Shown here one piece after another: positions 15,279 through 24,100 of a stretch of DNA of 64,000 nucleotides; position 1 is the stretch's first letter, and each line of letters opens with the position of its first letter. Below the pieces are notes generated by a model. It did not search any database. It saw nothing but the letters and a program-made list of their open reading frames with translations, and had not been told where the DNA came from. Location: positions 1-64,000 of the forward strand of contig NZ_KK211172.1 of assembly GCF_000620705.1 (NCBI RefSeq), read 5' to 3'. The translations under genes and the position numbers were made by a program. The stretch is from Nocardioides sp. URHA0020 (GTDB taxonomy: Bacteria; Actinomycetota; Actinomycetes; Propionibacteriales; Nocardioidaceae).

Positions 15279-15424
15279 TGACCTTCCTGATGATCCTGCT
15301 GCTAGTCGTGGTGGCGCTCAGCGTGGCGAGCGTCGCCCTGATCTTCCGTGACGGCCGGGGGCCCCAGCGCCCGCCGGTCTCGCACTTCGAGGACGCCCGC
15401 TTCGTGGCTCCTCTGGCGCGCTGA
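15278..15424 (+). CDS. Small single-pass membrane peptide, 48 aa
   Basis: The ATG at 15278 opens a 48-residue frame. Residues 2-23 (TFLMILLLVVVALSVASVALIF) form one membrane helix, followed by a short basic and proline-containing tail that ends FEDARFVAPLAR. The gene is divergent from the GlxA-type regulator and is followed by a strong terminator, so it appears to be a complete transcription unit. It starts at a TGGCAG half-site, so the regulator probably controls it. No family is recognised. Confidence 0.6.
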   Translation: MTFLMILLLVVVALSVASVALIFRDGRGPQRPPVSHFEDARFVAPLAR

Positions 15425-15442
15425 ACCGCTTCTCCCCCAACG

Positions 15443-15482
15443 CACGAGGGCCCGGCCACCTGACGGTGACCGGGCCCTCGTG
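15443..15482. terminator. Bidirectional terminator after the 48-aa gene and rpsA
   Basis: CACGAGGGCCCGG (15443-15455) pairs exactly with CCGGGCCCTCGTG (15470-15482), with extra pairing of CCACC/GGTGA type in the loop. It lies between the convergent gene ends at 15424 and 15507 and can stop transcription both ways. Confidence 0.8.
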
Positions 15483-15506
15483 TGTTTCAGAGCTGTGCGG
15501 AGCTGA

Positions 15507-16982
15507 TCAGCTCGCGCCGCCCGTCAGCTTCTCGCGCAGCGCCTGGAGCGCCTCGTCGGAAGCCAGCGAACCACCGGCGTCGACGTCCTCGTCCTCCTCC
15601 GCGGAGGAGGAGTACGACGTGGCCTCGCCGGCCTCGGCCTCGGCAACCTTCGCCTCGGCCTGCTGCTTGACGTGCTGCTCCCAGCGGGCGTGCGCCTTGG
15701 CGTACTGGTCCTCCCAGACCGCGCGCTGGTCGTCGAAGCCCTCGAGCCACTCGCCCGTCTCGGGGTCGAAGCCCTCGGGGTAGACGTAGTTGCCCTGCTC
15801 GTCGTACGTGGCCGTCATGCCGTAAAGGGTGGGGTCGAAGTCCTCGACGTCACCCGCGGCGGCGGTCTCGTTGGCCTGCTTGAGCGACAGCGAGATCCGG
15901 CGGCGCTCGAGGTCGATGTCGATGATCTTGACCATGACGTCGTCGTTGACCTGGACGACCTGCTCCGGGATCTCGACGTGACGCTCGGCGAGCTCGGAGA
16001 TGTGCACCAGGCCCTCGATGCCCTCCTCGACGCGGACGAACGCACCGAACGGGACCAGCTTGGTGACCTTGCCGGGCACGATCTGGCCGATCTGGTGGGT
16101 CCGGGCGAAGTGCTGCCACGGGTCCTCCTGCGTCGCCTTCAGCGACAGGGAGACACGCTCGCGGTCCATGTCGACGTCGAGGACCTCGACGGTGACCTCG
16201 TCGCCCACGGCGACGACCTCGGACGGGTGGTCGATGTGCTTCCAGGACAGCTCCGAGACGTGGACGAGACCGTCGACGCCGCCGAGGTCCACGAACGCAC
16301 CGAAGTTGACGATCGAGGAGACGACACCCTTGCGGATCTGACCCTTCTGGAGCTGGGTCAGGAAGCCGTGGCGCACCTCGGACTGGGTCTGCTCGAGCCA
16401 CGCACGACGCGACAGCACGACGTTGTTGCGGTTCTTGTCGAGCTCGATGATCTTGGCCTCGAGCGTCTGACCGACGTAGGGCTGCAGGTCGCGCACGCGA
16501 CGCATCTCGACGAGGGAGGCGGGCAGGAAGCCGCGCAGGCCGATGTCGAGGATGAGACCACCCTTGACGACCTCGATGACGGTGCCTTCGACGACGCCGT
16601 CCTCTTCCTTGACCTGCTCGATGGTGCCCCAGGCGCGCTCGTACTGTGCGCGCTTCTTGGACAGGATCAGGCGGCCTTCCTTGTCCTCCTTCTGGAGGAC
16701 GAGGGCTTCGACCTTGTCGCCGACGGAGACGACCTCGTTGGGGTCGACGTCGTGCTTGATCGACAGCTCGCGCGAGGGGATGACGCCCTCGGTCTTGTAG
16801 CCGATGTCGAGGAGGACCTCGTCGCGGTCGACCTTGACGATGGTGCCTTCGACGATGTCGCCGTCGTTGAAGTACTTGATGGTCGCGTCGATAGCGGCGA
16901 GGAAGTCTTCTTCGGACCCGATGTCGTTGATCGCCACCTGGGGCGCGTCGTAGTCCGGAAGAATCGAGATGGTACTCGTCAT
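15507..16982 (-). CDS. rpsA: 30S ribosomal protein S1, 491 aa
   Basis: Four S1 RNA-binding domains are visible at about residues 36-105, 123-190, 208-277 and 295-364. Each has the G.V..I..FGAFV.L..G.EGLVH.SEL pattern, clearest in domains 3 and 4. The acidic, low-complexity C-terminus (SSSAEEDEDVDAGG) is usual for actinobacterial S1. The protein helps bind mRNA to the small ribosomal subunit. I chose ATG 16982 (MTSTISILPDYDAPQVAIND), which matches the conserved S1 N-terminus; 21 upstream in-frame residues are discarded. In M. tuberculosis rpsA adjoins polA, whereas here a glycan cluster lies between them. Confidence 0.97.
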   Translation of the reverse strand: MTSTISILPDYDAPQVAINDIGSEEDFLAAIDATIKYFNDGDIVEGTIVKVDRDEVLLDIGYKTEGVIPSRELSIKHDVDPNEVVSVGDKVEALVLQKEDKEGRLILSKKRAQYERAWGTIEQVKEEDGVVEGTVIEVVKGGLILDIGLRGFLPASLVEMRRVRDLQPYVGQTLEAKIIELDKNRNNVVLSRRAWLEQTQSEVRHGFLTQLQKGQIRKGVVSSIVNFGAFVDLGGVDGLVHVSELSWKHIDHPSEVVAVGDEVTVEVLDVDMDRERVSLSLKATQEDPWQHFARTHQIGQIVPGKVTKLVPFGAFVRVEEGIEGLVHISELAERHVEIPEQVVQVNDDVMVKIIDIDLERRRISLSLKQANETAAAGDVEDFDPTLYGMTATYDEQGNYVYPEGFDPETGEWLEGFDDQRAVWEDQYAKAHARWEQHVKQQAEAKVAEAEAGEATSYSSSAEEDEDVDAGGSLASDEALQALREKLTGGAS

Positions 16983-17190
16983 AAGGAAGGTGTGTCCTTG
17001 GATGGATGGGATCGTGCGGGCACGTCGAAGGTCCTGTTTCACCACCCCGACCAGGGCCCGTTCGGCTGGCGATGAGGATGAGTGAGCGAGCGTCCGCTCC
17101 GTATGGGACCCGGGCAGACCTCCGGCGCACCCTCAAGACTACGCGCGGGGCGCGACGTACGTCCAACCGGCGAGGGCTACGCTCCCCTGC

Positions 17191-18003
17191 GTGGAGAACC
17201 ATCCCCCCGTCCGGGTGGAACGACGTCCGGTCTCGGAGGCGGAGTCCCGACGGGCCAACGGCCCGGACTGGGACCGGTACGCCGACGAGTACCAGGCCAC
17301 CCACGGCGAGTTCCTCGGTGACGCGGGCTTCGTGTGGGGCCCCGAGGGCCTGACCGAGGCCGAGGCCCGGTGCCTCGGTGACGTGACCGACCGCGACGTC
17401 CTCGAGGTCGGATCGGGCGCCGGCCAGTGCTCGCGCTGGGTGCGCAGCAACGGCGGCCGGGCCTACGGCCTCGACCTCTCCCACCGCCAGCTCCAGCACT
17501 CGCGCCGCATCGACGCCGAGAGCGGCATCCACGTGCCGTCGGTGCTCGGCACGGCGACCGCGCTGCCCTTCGCGGACGACTCCTTCGACGTCGTCTTCTC
17601 CTCCTTCGGGGCGCTGCAGTTCGTCAGCGAGATCGGCACCGCGATCGCCGAGACCGCCCGGGTGCTGCGCCCCGGCGGCCGCTACGCCTTCTCCATCACC
17701 CACCCCACCCGGTGGATGTTCCCCGACGACCCGGGCGAGGAGGGCCTGGTCGCGAGCCAGTCCTACTGGGACCGGACGCCGTACGTCGAGGTCGACGACG
17801 AGACCGGCGTCGTGGCGTACGTCGAGCACCACCGCACCCTGGGCGACTGGGTGACCCTGCTCGCCGGCCACGGGTTCGTGATCACCGACCTGCGCGAGCC
17901 GGAGTGGCCCGAGGGCCACGACCGGGTGTGGGGCGGCTGGTCGGGGGTCCGGGGGAAGTACACCCCCGGGACCGCGATCTTCGTGGCGCGCCTGGGCGCC
18001 TAA
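17191..18003 (+). CDS. Class I SAM-dependent methyltransferase, 270 aa
   Basis: Motif I is VLEVGSGAGQCSRWV (about residue 70), motif II lies in YGLDLSHRQLQHSRR, motif III is ADDSFDVVFSSFGALQFV and the post-motif is VLRPGGRYAFSITHP. This is the Methyltransf_11 pattern with a long C-terminal lid. The substrate is not evident from sequence. The GTG start lacks a strong ribosome site. It is the first gene of the glycan cluster and converges on the next methyltransferase with a 4-bp overlap. Confidence 0.85.
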   Translation: MENHPPVRVERRPVSEAESRRANGPDWDRYADEYQATHGEFLGDAGFVWGPEGLTEAEARCLGDVTDRDVLEVGSGAGQCSRWVRSNGGRAYGLDLSHRQLQHSRRIDAESGIHVPSVLGTATALPFADDSFDVVFSSFGALQFVSEIGTAIAETARVLRPGGRYAFSITHPTRWMFPDDPGEEGLVASQSYWDRTPYVEVDDETGVVAYVEHHRTLGDWVTLLAGHGFVITDLREPEWPEGHDRVWGGWSGVRGKYTPGTAIFVARLGA

Positions 18004-18737
18004 GCAGGCGCGACGTACTCGGCGACCACCAGGCCGTGGGCGGTGTAGGTCAGCCGGTCGTACGGCGTCCACCAGATCTGCTCGACCGGGACCTCGCGCC
18101 AGACGTTGCGGTTGTCCTCGCGCAGGAGCGCGCCGCGCAGGTCGAAGCCGAGCTCGCCGGTCTCGAACTGGCGGTCGAGGTCGAGGTTGTAGCCGATCGG
18201 CAGGGTCACCCACAGCTTGCCGCCGGGCTTCAGCAGCCGCTTGAGACCGGCGATCGCGCGGCCGGCCTTGGCCGAGTCGAGGACCTCCTCGTCCAGCCCG
18301 ACGTGCTCGAGGGTGGACACCGCGAGGATCAGGTCGAACCTCTCGTCGAGGACCAGGTCGGCGACGTCGGCGTTGACCACCCCGGGAGCCTGCTCGTACT
18401 TGTCGACGACCAGGTGCTTCGTCGGCACGTAGTGCGCCGTCACGTAGCCGATCTCGAGGACGTCGCGGTCGGCGTACTGCTCGAGCACCTCCAGCGCCAG
18501 GGCGATCTCGACGCCTCGCTCGTTCATCCAGGTGTTGTTGTAGCGGTGGTGGAAGTAGGCGACCTGACGGCCGTCCCACCCGAAGCTCGAGGCCGACCTC
18601 CGGCCCGCGCCCGGCAGCCCGAGCAACCACTGCCAGACCCAGCGCACGCAGGAGGACAGGACGGACCAGGCGCCACGCTCCCGGGCGAAGGCGACCACGC
18701 GTGCCAGCACAGAGGCCGACCGGTTCAGGAGCGTCAT
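18000..18737 (-). CDS. Methyltransferase-fold protein with degenerate SAM motif, 245 aa
   Basis: The fold resembles class I methyltransferases: DVLEIG at the end of the first strand, HLVVDKYE at motif II, FDLILAVSTLEHVGLDEE at motif IV and LLKPGGKLWVTLPIG after it. Motif I reads EIGYVTAHY instead of the usual glycine-rich ExGxGxG, so SAM binding may be altered. A hydrophobic or amphipathic N-terminus (residues 1-45) may associate with the membrane. Similar proteins occur in surface polysaccharide loci. The reaction is unknown. Confidence 0.65.
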   Translation of the reverse strand: MTLLNRSASVLARVVAFARERGAWSVLSSCVRWVWQWLLGLPGAGRRSASSFGWDGRQVAYFHHRYNNTWMNERGVEIALALEVLEQYADRDVLEIGYVTAHYVPTKHLVVDKYEQAPGVVNADVADLVLDERFDLILAVSTLEHVGLDEEVLDSAKAGRAIAGLKRLLKPGGKLWVTLPIGYNLDLDRQFETGELGFDLRGALLREDNRNVWREVPVEQIWWTPYDRLTYTAHGLVVAEYVAPA

Positions 18738-18834
18738 GGGGGCAGACGGTAGCGGACCCGGAGCCCCGAAATGCGCCGCGGCGGGCCGCGTTGCCGCGAC
18801 CCGCCGACGGCGAGAGCTGGTGGTGCCGCTCGGG

Positions 18835-19755
18835 CTAGACGGAGACCCTGGCCGCGGGCGGCGGGGCGTCGTCCTTCTTGCGGGCGCCGAGCATCAGCAG
18901 GGCGCCGGCCAGGAGTGCGAGAGCACCGCCGATGAAGCCGAAGATCGGGACCCAGTGCAGCAGCAGGTCGAGCTGCCGGATGTTGGCCTTCGAGTCGTCG
19001 GCGAAGTCCTTCTGCTGCTGCTCGGTGAACCCGACCTTGAGGTCGAGCACCTGGGTGCCGTCGTCGAGGTAGCGCTGCTGGTCCTGCGTCTGCTGCTGGA
19101 TGGCGCCGGTCTTGGGCTCGACCCACACCTCGGTCACGTTGTCGTAGGTGCCGTTGGTGCCCTCGAGGATCTCGACGGGCGCGTCGACCGTCGTGATCTT
19201 GTAGACGTAGACCTTGACGCCCTTGATCTTGTCGGTGCGGTCGAAGACGGCGGGGACGCCCTTGTTGAGGGTGCTCTCCCAGTAGGTGTAGTCCTTCTTC
19301 TCCGAGTCGAAGGGCCACTTGTTCACCAGCCCCTCGTGCGGGACGGTGTCGGCCGGGAGGTTCTTGAAGTCCGGCACGGCCTCGGCCGTGACGCGGTCGG
19401 TGGCGAAGATGTCCTCGGTCGCGGAGACGAGGCGCGGGTCCTCGCCGTCGACGCAGTCGGGGGCGTCGCCGTCCTCGTTGACGACGACACAGGCGCCGGT
19501 CTGCCAGAACGCCACGTCGTCGGTCGACTTCTTGGTGTTCGTCTGGCTGATGCTCAGGACGTTGATCGGAGACGGGGCGGACAGTTCGCCGGTCGTCGCG
19601 TCGAGGCGTCGTACCTCACCGGAGAGGTGCGTCGTCTGGTTGACGTCGAGCGGCGTCTTCTTCACCGCACCTGGCAGCCAGGTGACGGCGAGCACCGCTA
19701 CGACAAGGAGGAAGGCGCCGAGTCCTATCAGGATCGGGCCGAAGACCTTACGCAC
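18835..19755 (-). CDS. DUF3068 (PorA-family) membrane-anchored protein, 306 aa
   Basis: The protein has an N-terminal membrane helix (about residues 7-30), a long outer domain of about 225 residues, and a C-terminal helix (about 262-288) with a short basic tail. The outer domain includes FWQTGACVVVNEDGDAPDC, TVPHEGLVNKWPFDSEKKDY and repeated TVDAP.../EVWVEPKTGAI patterns of DUF3068. The M. tuberculosis homologue is Rv0227c, next to an acyltransferase as here. Its function is unproven; it is an envelope protein. It is divergent from the acyltransferase at 19940. Confidence 0.85.
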   Translation of the reverse strand: MRKVFGPILIGLGAFLLVVAVLAVTWLPGAVKKTPLDVNQTTHLSGEVRRLDATTGELSAPSPINVLSISQTNTKKSTDDVAFWQTGACVVVNEDGDAPDCVDGEDPRLVSATEDIFATDRVTAEAVPDFKNLPADTVPHEGLVNKWPFDSEKKDYTYWESTLNKGVPAVFDRTDKIKGVKVYVYKITTVDAPVEILEGTNGTYDNVTEVWVEPKTGAIQQQTQDQQRYLDDGTQVLDLKVGFTEQQQKDFADDSKANIRQLDLLLHWVPIFGFIGGALALLAGALLMLGARKKDDAPPPAARVSV

Positions 19756-19809
19756 GAATTTACCTCCCCATCAGGACGGCCTCGTTGGCAGTCACCGCGC
19801 CGCAGAGTA

Positions 19810-19836
19810 ACGCATGTCACTCCGTATGTGACGCGT
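19810..19836. promoter_or_regulatory. Imperfect dyad between DUF3068 and acyltransferase genes
   Basis: The stretch contains GTCAC (19816-19820) and GTGAC (19828-19832), flanked by ACGC and GCGT, giving an interrupted inverted repeat in the 184-bp divergent region. It could be a regulator site common to both genes. No known consensus is matched with confidence. Confidence 0.3.
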
Positions 19837-19939
19837 CAGTAGGTAAACCGTGACCAGATTTTTAGAACAAGTTCCCATTTTGGATGTGGACGTCGCACGA
19901 CCCACCTCTCGGCTCCCGACGGCGTGCGATAGTCACGCC

Positions 19940-21157
19940 ATGGCCAGCAACCAGACGCCGACGCTGCCGGCGTTGGACTCGATGCGCGCGGTCGCCGCGC
20001 TCGCGGTGCTGATCACGCACGTGTCCTTCTGGAGCGGCGCTTACGCACGCTCGCTGACCGGCCCCGCGCTCGCGCGGCTCGACATCGGAGTCGCGATCTT
20101 CTTCGTGCTCTCGGGCTTCCTGCTGTCCCGGCCGTGGCTGTCGCGGTGGTCGCGCCGCCAGCAGGCACCCACGACGGGGCGCTACCTGTGGAAGCGGGCC
20201 CTGCGGATCTTCCCCGTGTACGTGCTTGCCGTGGTGGCGGCGCTGACGCTGCTCCCGGAGAACGACGGCGCGTCGCCCGCCACGTGGGTGAAGACCCTGC
20301 TGCTCGGCAACATCTACCTCGACAACCGGCTGCCCGCCGGCCTGACCCAGATGTGGAGCCTCGCGACAGAGGTCGCGTTCTACGTCGTGCTCCCGGCGCT
20401 CATGTGGCTGGTGCTCCCGCGCCGCCCGTCGAGCGGGTCACCGAGGAACCGGATCGCGGTGACGGTCGCGGCGCTCGTCGCCCTCAACGTCGCCTGGGTG
20501 CTGGTCCTCGCCCCTGCCCTGGACACCGACCACTCCAACCCGGCGCTCTGGCTGCCGTCGTTCCTGACCTGGTTCGCGGTGGGCATCGTCATCGCGGCGT
20601 GCTCCGTCGACGTGCACCGCGGGGAGCAGGACCACGCGGTCGGCATCGGGAGGGTGACCTTCGCCGTCCGACAGCTGGGGCTCAGCCCCGGCATCTGCTG
20701 GACGGCGGCGCTGGCGCTCTTCGCCATCTCCGCCACTCCCCTGGCCGGCCCCATCTCGCTGACCAGCCCCACGCTCGGCGAGGCGCTGGTCAAGAACCTG
20801 CTGTACGCCGGCGCGGCCGGGCTGATGATCCTGCCCGGGGTGTTCGCGCCGCCGACCAGCGCCTTCGTGCGGGCGATGTCCTGGCCGCTGCTGCGACACC
20901 TCGGGCACGTCTCGTACGGCGTCTTCTGCGTGCACGTCATCATCATCGAGCTGGTCGCCAGGTGGCTCGACCTGCCGCTCTTCGAGGGCCACTGGCTCGA
21001 GCTGTTCGCGCTCACCCTGGTGCTCAGCCTGGCCGTCGCGGAGGCGCTCTACTGGCTGGTCGAGCGGCCGATGATGCGCTTCAAGGACCTCGACATCGGT
21101 CCCGGGTCGAGGTCGACGGCGAGCAGCACCCCCAAGGCCGCCGCGACCAGGAGCTGA
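19940..21157 (+). CDS. Acyltransferase family 3 (OafA/YrhL type) membrane protein, 405 aa
   Basis: The start is ATG 19940 (MASNQTPTLPALDSMRAVAALAVLITHV). The catalytic His is in the first helix (LITHVSFW), followed by IGVAIFFVLSGFLLSRPWL and about ten membrane helices. The family transfers acetyl or other acyl groups from the inside to glycans outside. The homologue in the comparable M. tuberculosis cluster is Rv0228. Its 3' end overlaps the convergent aftD-like gene by 109 bp, an unusually long overlap that recurs with the second acyltransferase. Confidence 0.85.
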   Translation: MASNQTPTLPALDSMRAVAALAVLITHVSFWSGAYARSLTGPALARLDIGVAIFFVLSGFLLSRPWLSRWSRRQQAPTTGRYLWKRALRIFPVYVLAVVAALTLLPENDGASPATWVKTLLLGNIYLDNRLPAGLTQMWSLATEVAFYVVLPALMWLVLPRRPSSGSPRNRIAVTVAALVALNVAWVLVLAPALDTDHSNPALWLPSFLTWFAVGIVIAACSVDVHRGEQDHAVGIGRVTFAVRQLGLSPGICWTAALALFAISATPLAGPISLTSPTLGEALVKNLLYAGAAGLMILPGVFAPPTSAFVRAMSWPLLRHLGHVSYGVFCVHVIIIELVARWLDLPLFEGHWLELFALTLVLSLAVAEALYWLVERPMMRFKDLDIGPGSRSTASSTPKAAATRS

Positions 21158-24100
21158 GGCGCGACCAGCACGCCTGCCCAGCCGTCGGGAGAGCCCAGCG
21201 GCCGCAGCCAGTAGACGGCGCCCGCGAGGGCGACAAGCAGCCCGGACGCCCACGACATCCAGTCGGGGTCGAGCCACCGGCGCGTCGCGACGACGACGGC
21301 GACCCCCGCGGCGCCGCACAGCAGCGCCCCCGAGCCGGCCATCACGCCAAGAGCGACCAGTCCGGTGCCTGCGAGGAGCACCGGGCTGAGCCGTCGGGGA
21401 CCCACCGGGGGCGAGTCGCTGGCCCAGGTGCGGCGTACCGCCGCCAGCACGAGGAGCAGCACCAGCAGGAGGCCGCCGACGCCGAGCGCCCACCGGTAGA
21501 GGCGGTCGGGAGTGAAGGTGAGGTCCAGGCGCTCGACCGGGCCGGTGAGGACCCAGCCCTGCTGCCAGCCGTCGATGGTGACGGGCGACGCGCTCCCCGA
21601 GCCGGGCACCGAGGCCTCCCAGCCGCTGTTCTGGTTCTCCCGCACGGCCGCCACCGTGGGCGTCGTGCCGGACGGCACGGTCAGCACGCGTGACACGGGC
21701 GAGTCGTCGCTCAGGTCGGCGGGGGTGACCACGGCGGCCGGCACGTCACGGTCCTTCATCACCACCCGGACTCCCCGGAACGCCGGCGCCGGTGCGAGCA
21801 CCACCCGGGTGTCCCCAGCCGCAACGTCGATCCGCTCCGGACCGCACACCCGGGCCGGCAGGATGCCACCGTCGAAGAGCTCACGCGGCGACGCCGTCAC
21901 CGACGTCGGGTAGAGCGCGCTGCCGACCCGGAGCGCGGGACCGAAGCTGCAGCCGAGGTCGACCGGCTGCGTCGAGAGCGTGATCGGCAGCAGGCCGAGC
22001 CCGCCGAGCCGCAGCTCGCTGACACCCACGCCGAGCGGCTCGCGGGTCCCGTCCGGCGCCAGGTCCTGGGTCTTCTGCACCTTCACGAAGCGGACCGCGA
22101 CCCTGCTGGCCCGGAACGGCCTGACCCGGGCGTGGCCGGTCGCATCGAGCCGCACGGTCTGCCGACCGCCGGCGTACTCGAGGACGACGCGGGTGGGCCG
22201 GGCGCCCGGTGCCTGCCGGTCGAGGCTCGCGGTGATCGAGCTGACCGTCCGCTCGGCCAGCCAGGAGACGGTCAACCGGGGGTCGTCGTCGTCGGGGTCG
22301 GCCGTCCAGGTCGTCCCGGGGTCGCCGTCGATCGCGGCGACCGCCGAGGCCCGGGCGTCCCGCACCGCGGCGGAGCTGGCCGCCACGTTGACCAGCTGCT
22401 TGCTCTGGATGAGCCCCTGCAGCGCGCTGCCGTCGGTGGTGGTCACGGCCGCGGTCACGCCGTACGACGCCCCGACGCCGAGGCGGAGCGTGCGGTCCAG
22501 CGCCCCGGGCTCCTCGCCCGACGAGCCCTTGCCGGCGCCGCACCGGACGTCGTCGTCGACCGTCACGCAGGCCTCGCGCCAGCCCGGGGTGGACGACAGC
22601 AGCACGGAGTCCGGCGCACCCCAGGTCGCGGGCACCTTCGGCAGCACGAGAGTGCGGTCGACGTCGAGCCCGGGGACGGTCACCTCGGCGACCACGAAGG
22701 GCTCCGCCGACGACCCCATCCGCCGCACCCGCAGCTGCGAGGTGGTGCCGGGCGGGACCTTGATCGTGACCGGGCTGCCGGGCAGGGCTCGGACCTCCGC
22801 GCTGTGGCCACGGTCGGTCTCGACGCGCAGCCGTACGGCGTCGCTGGCACCGGAGTCCGCCAGCACCACCCGGACCTCGGGGACCACCCGCGGCGCGGTC
22901 AGCGTGACCCCGACCCACGGCTCGCCGATCGGTGACACGTCGCCGGAGTCCCACGCGGTGTCCGTGTAGCCGTCGAAGGCAGCGAACGGCAGGGCCCCCG
23001 GGTCGACCGGTCCCTGCGTGTCCGCGAAGGCCCGCGACGAGGAGGCGTCCACGGAGCGGGCGCCGAGGATCTCGGCCGTCGTCTCCCACCTGGTGGACCC
23101 GAGCGTGTAGTCCAGGGCCGGGGCCCCGCGCCGACCGACCTCGTCGCTCGCCAGAGTCGCGGACCTCCCCTCGTGGATGCGCGAGAAGTTCGCCTCGCGT
23201 CGACGGAGCCCGTCGGTCAGGACCAGGTTGTCGATCGCCGTGCCCGTCGGCACGTCGGTCGCCAGCACCGACGGCTCGTCGCCGAGCAGCCCGACCTCGT
23301 TGAGCTCGAGCAGGCTCTCCGGCCCGCCGACCACGTAGCGGCTCCCCGTGGAGACGACGGCCTGCTCGGCGCCGGTGACGGCGTAGATCTCGACGGCCCG
23401 GTAGCGGTCCACCCAGCCGTCGTCGACGACGATCGGCTCGCCGTCGTCGTTGATGCGCGCCCGGCCGCCCACCTTCGGCCCGAAGTCGGTGACCCGCTCG
23501 AGCCCTGGTGACCCGTCCAGCGCCTGGTGCACCAGCACCGGCGCAGGCTGGTCGGAGGTGCGTAGGTCGTTGCGGACGACCAGGTGCCCGATCCCCGCGC
23601 GGCGCAGGTAGGCAGCCAGGCCGGGCGACGGCCGACCCGACGACAGCTGGTCCTCGATGGTGTCGAGCATCCGGATGTTGCCCGGAGGCGCGAGAGGTAC
23701 GGCGTCGCGCACGGCCCACGGCGTCGACGCGAGGGGCTGCATCGGCTCGTCGTCAGGGTCTCCCCAGATGTAGAACCCGAAGCTCGAGCCCGGCACCAGC
23801 AGCGCCGTGGTGTCGTCGGAGTTCTGGTCGAGCCAGGTCGCGGTCTCCTGCCAGTAGTCCGGGATGGCGACGAACCCGTTGGCCTGCCCGAGCTTGCCGA
23901 CCAGCGCGGGGCCGGCGGCGCCCGTGATCGCGACGGCGCAGAGCATCAGCACCCCCACGGCGGCCAACCGCTCCCCCACGGCACCGTCCGAGCGAGCCCG
24001 GCGCTCCCGGACCCGGGTGAGCGCGGGGGCGCTCTGCTCGGCCATCACGGCGATCAGGTGCGCCAGGCCCAGCACCATCGGCACCCGGATGATCGGGTCG

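Noticed and set aside
15850..18630. A 926-codon minus-strand frame across rpsA and the methyltransferase
   Set aside because: It is out of frame with rpsA, and antisense to the methyltransferase at 17191. The translation is Arg/Gly-rich with no motif.
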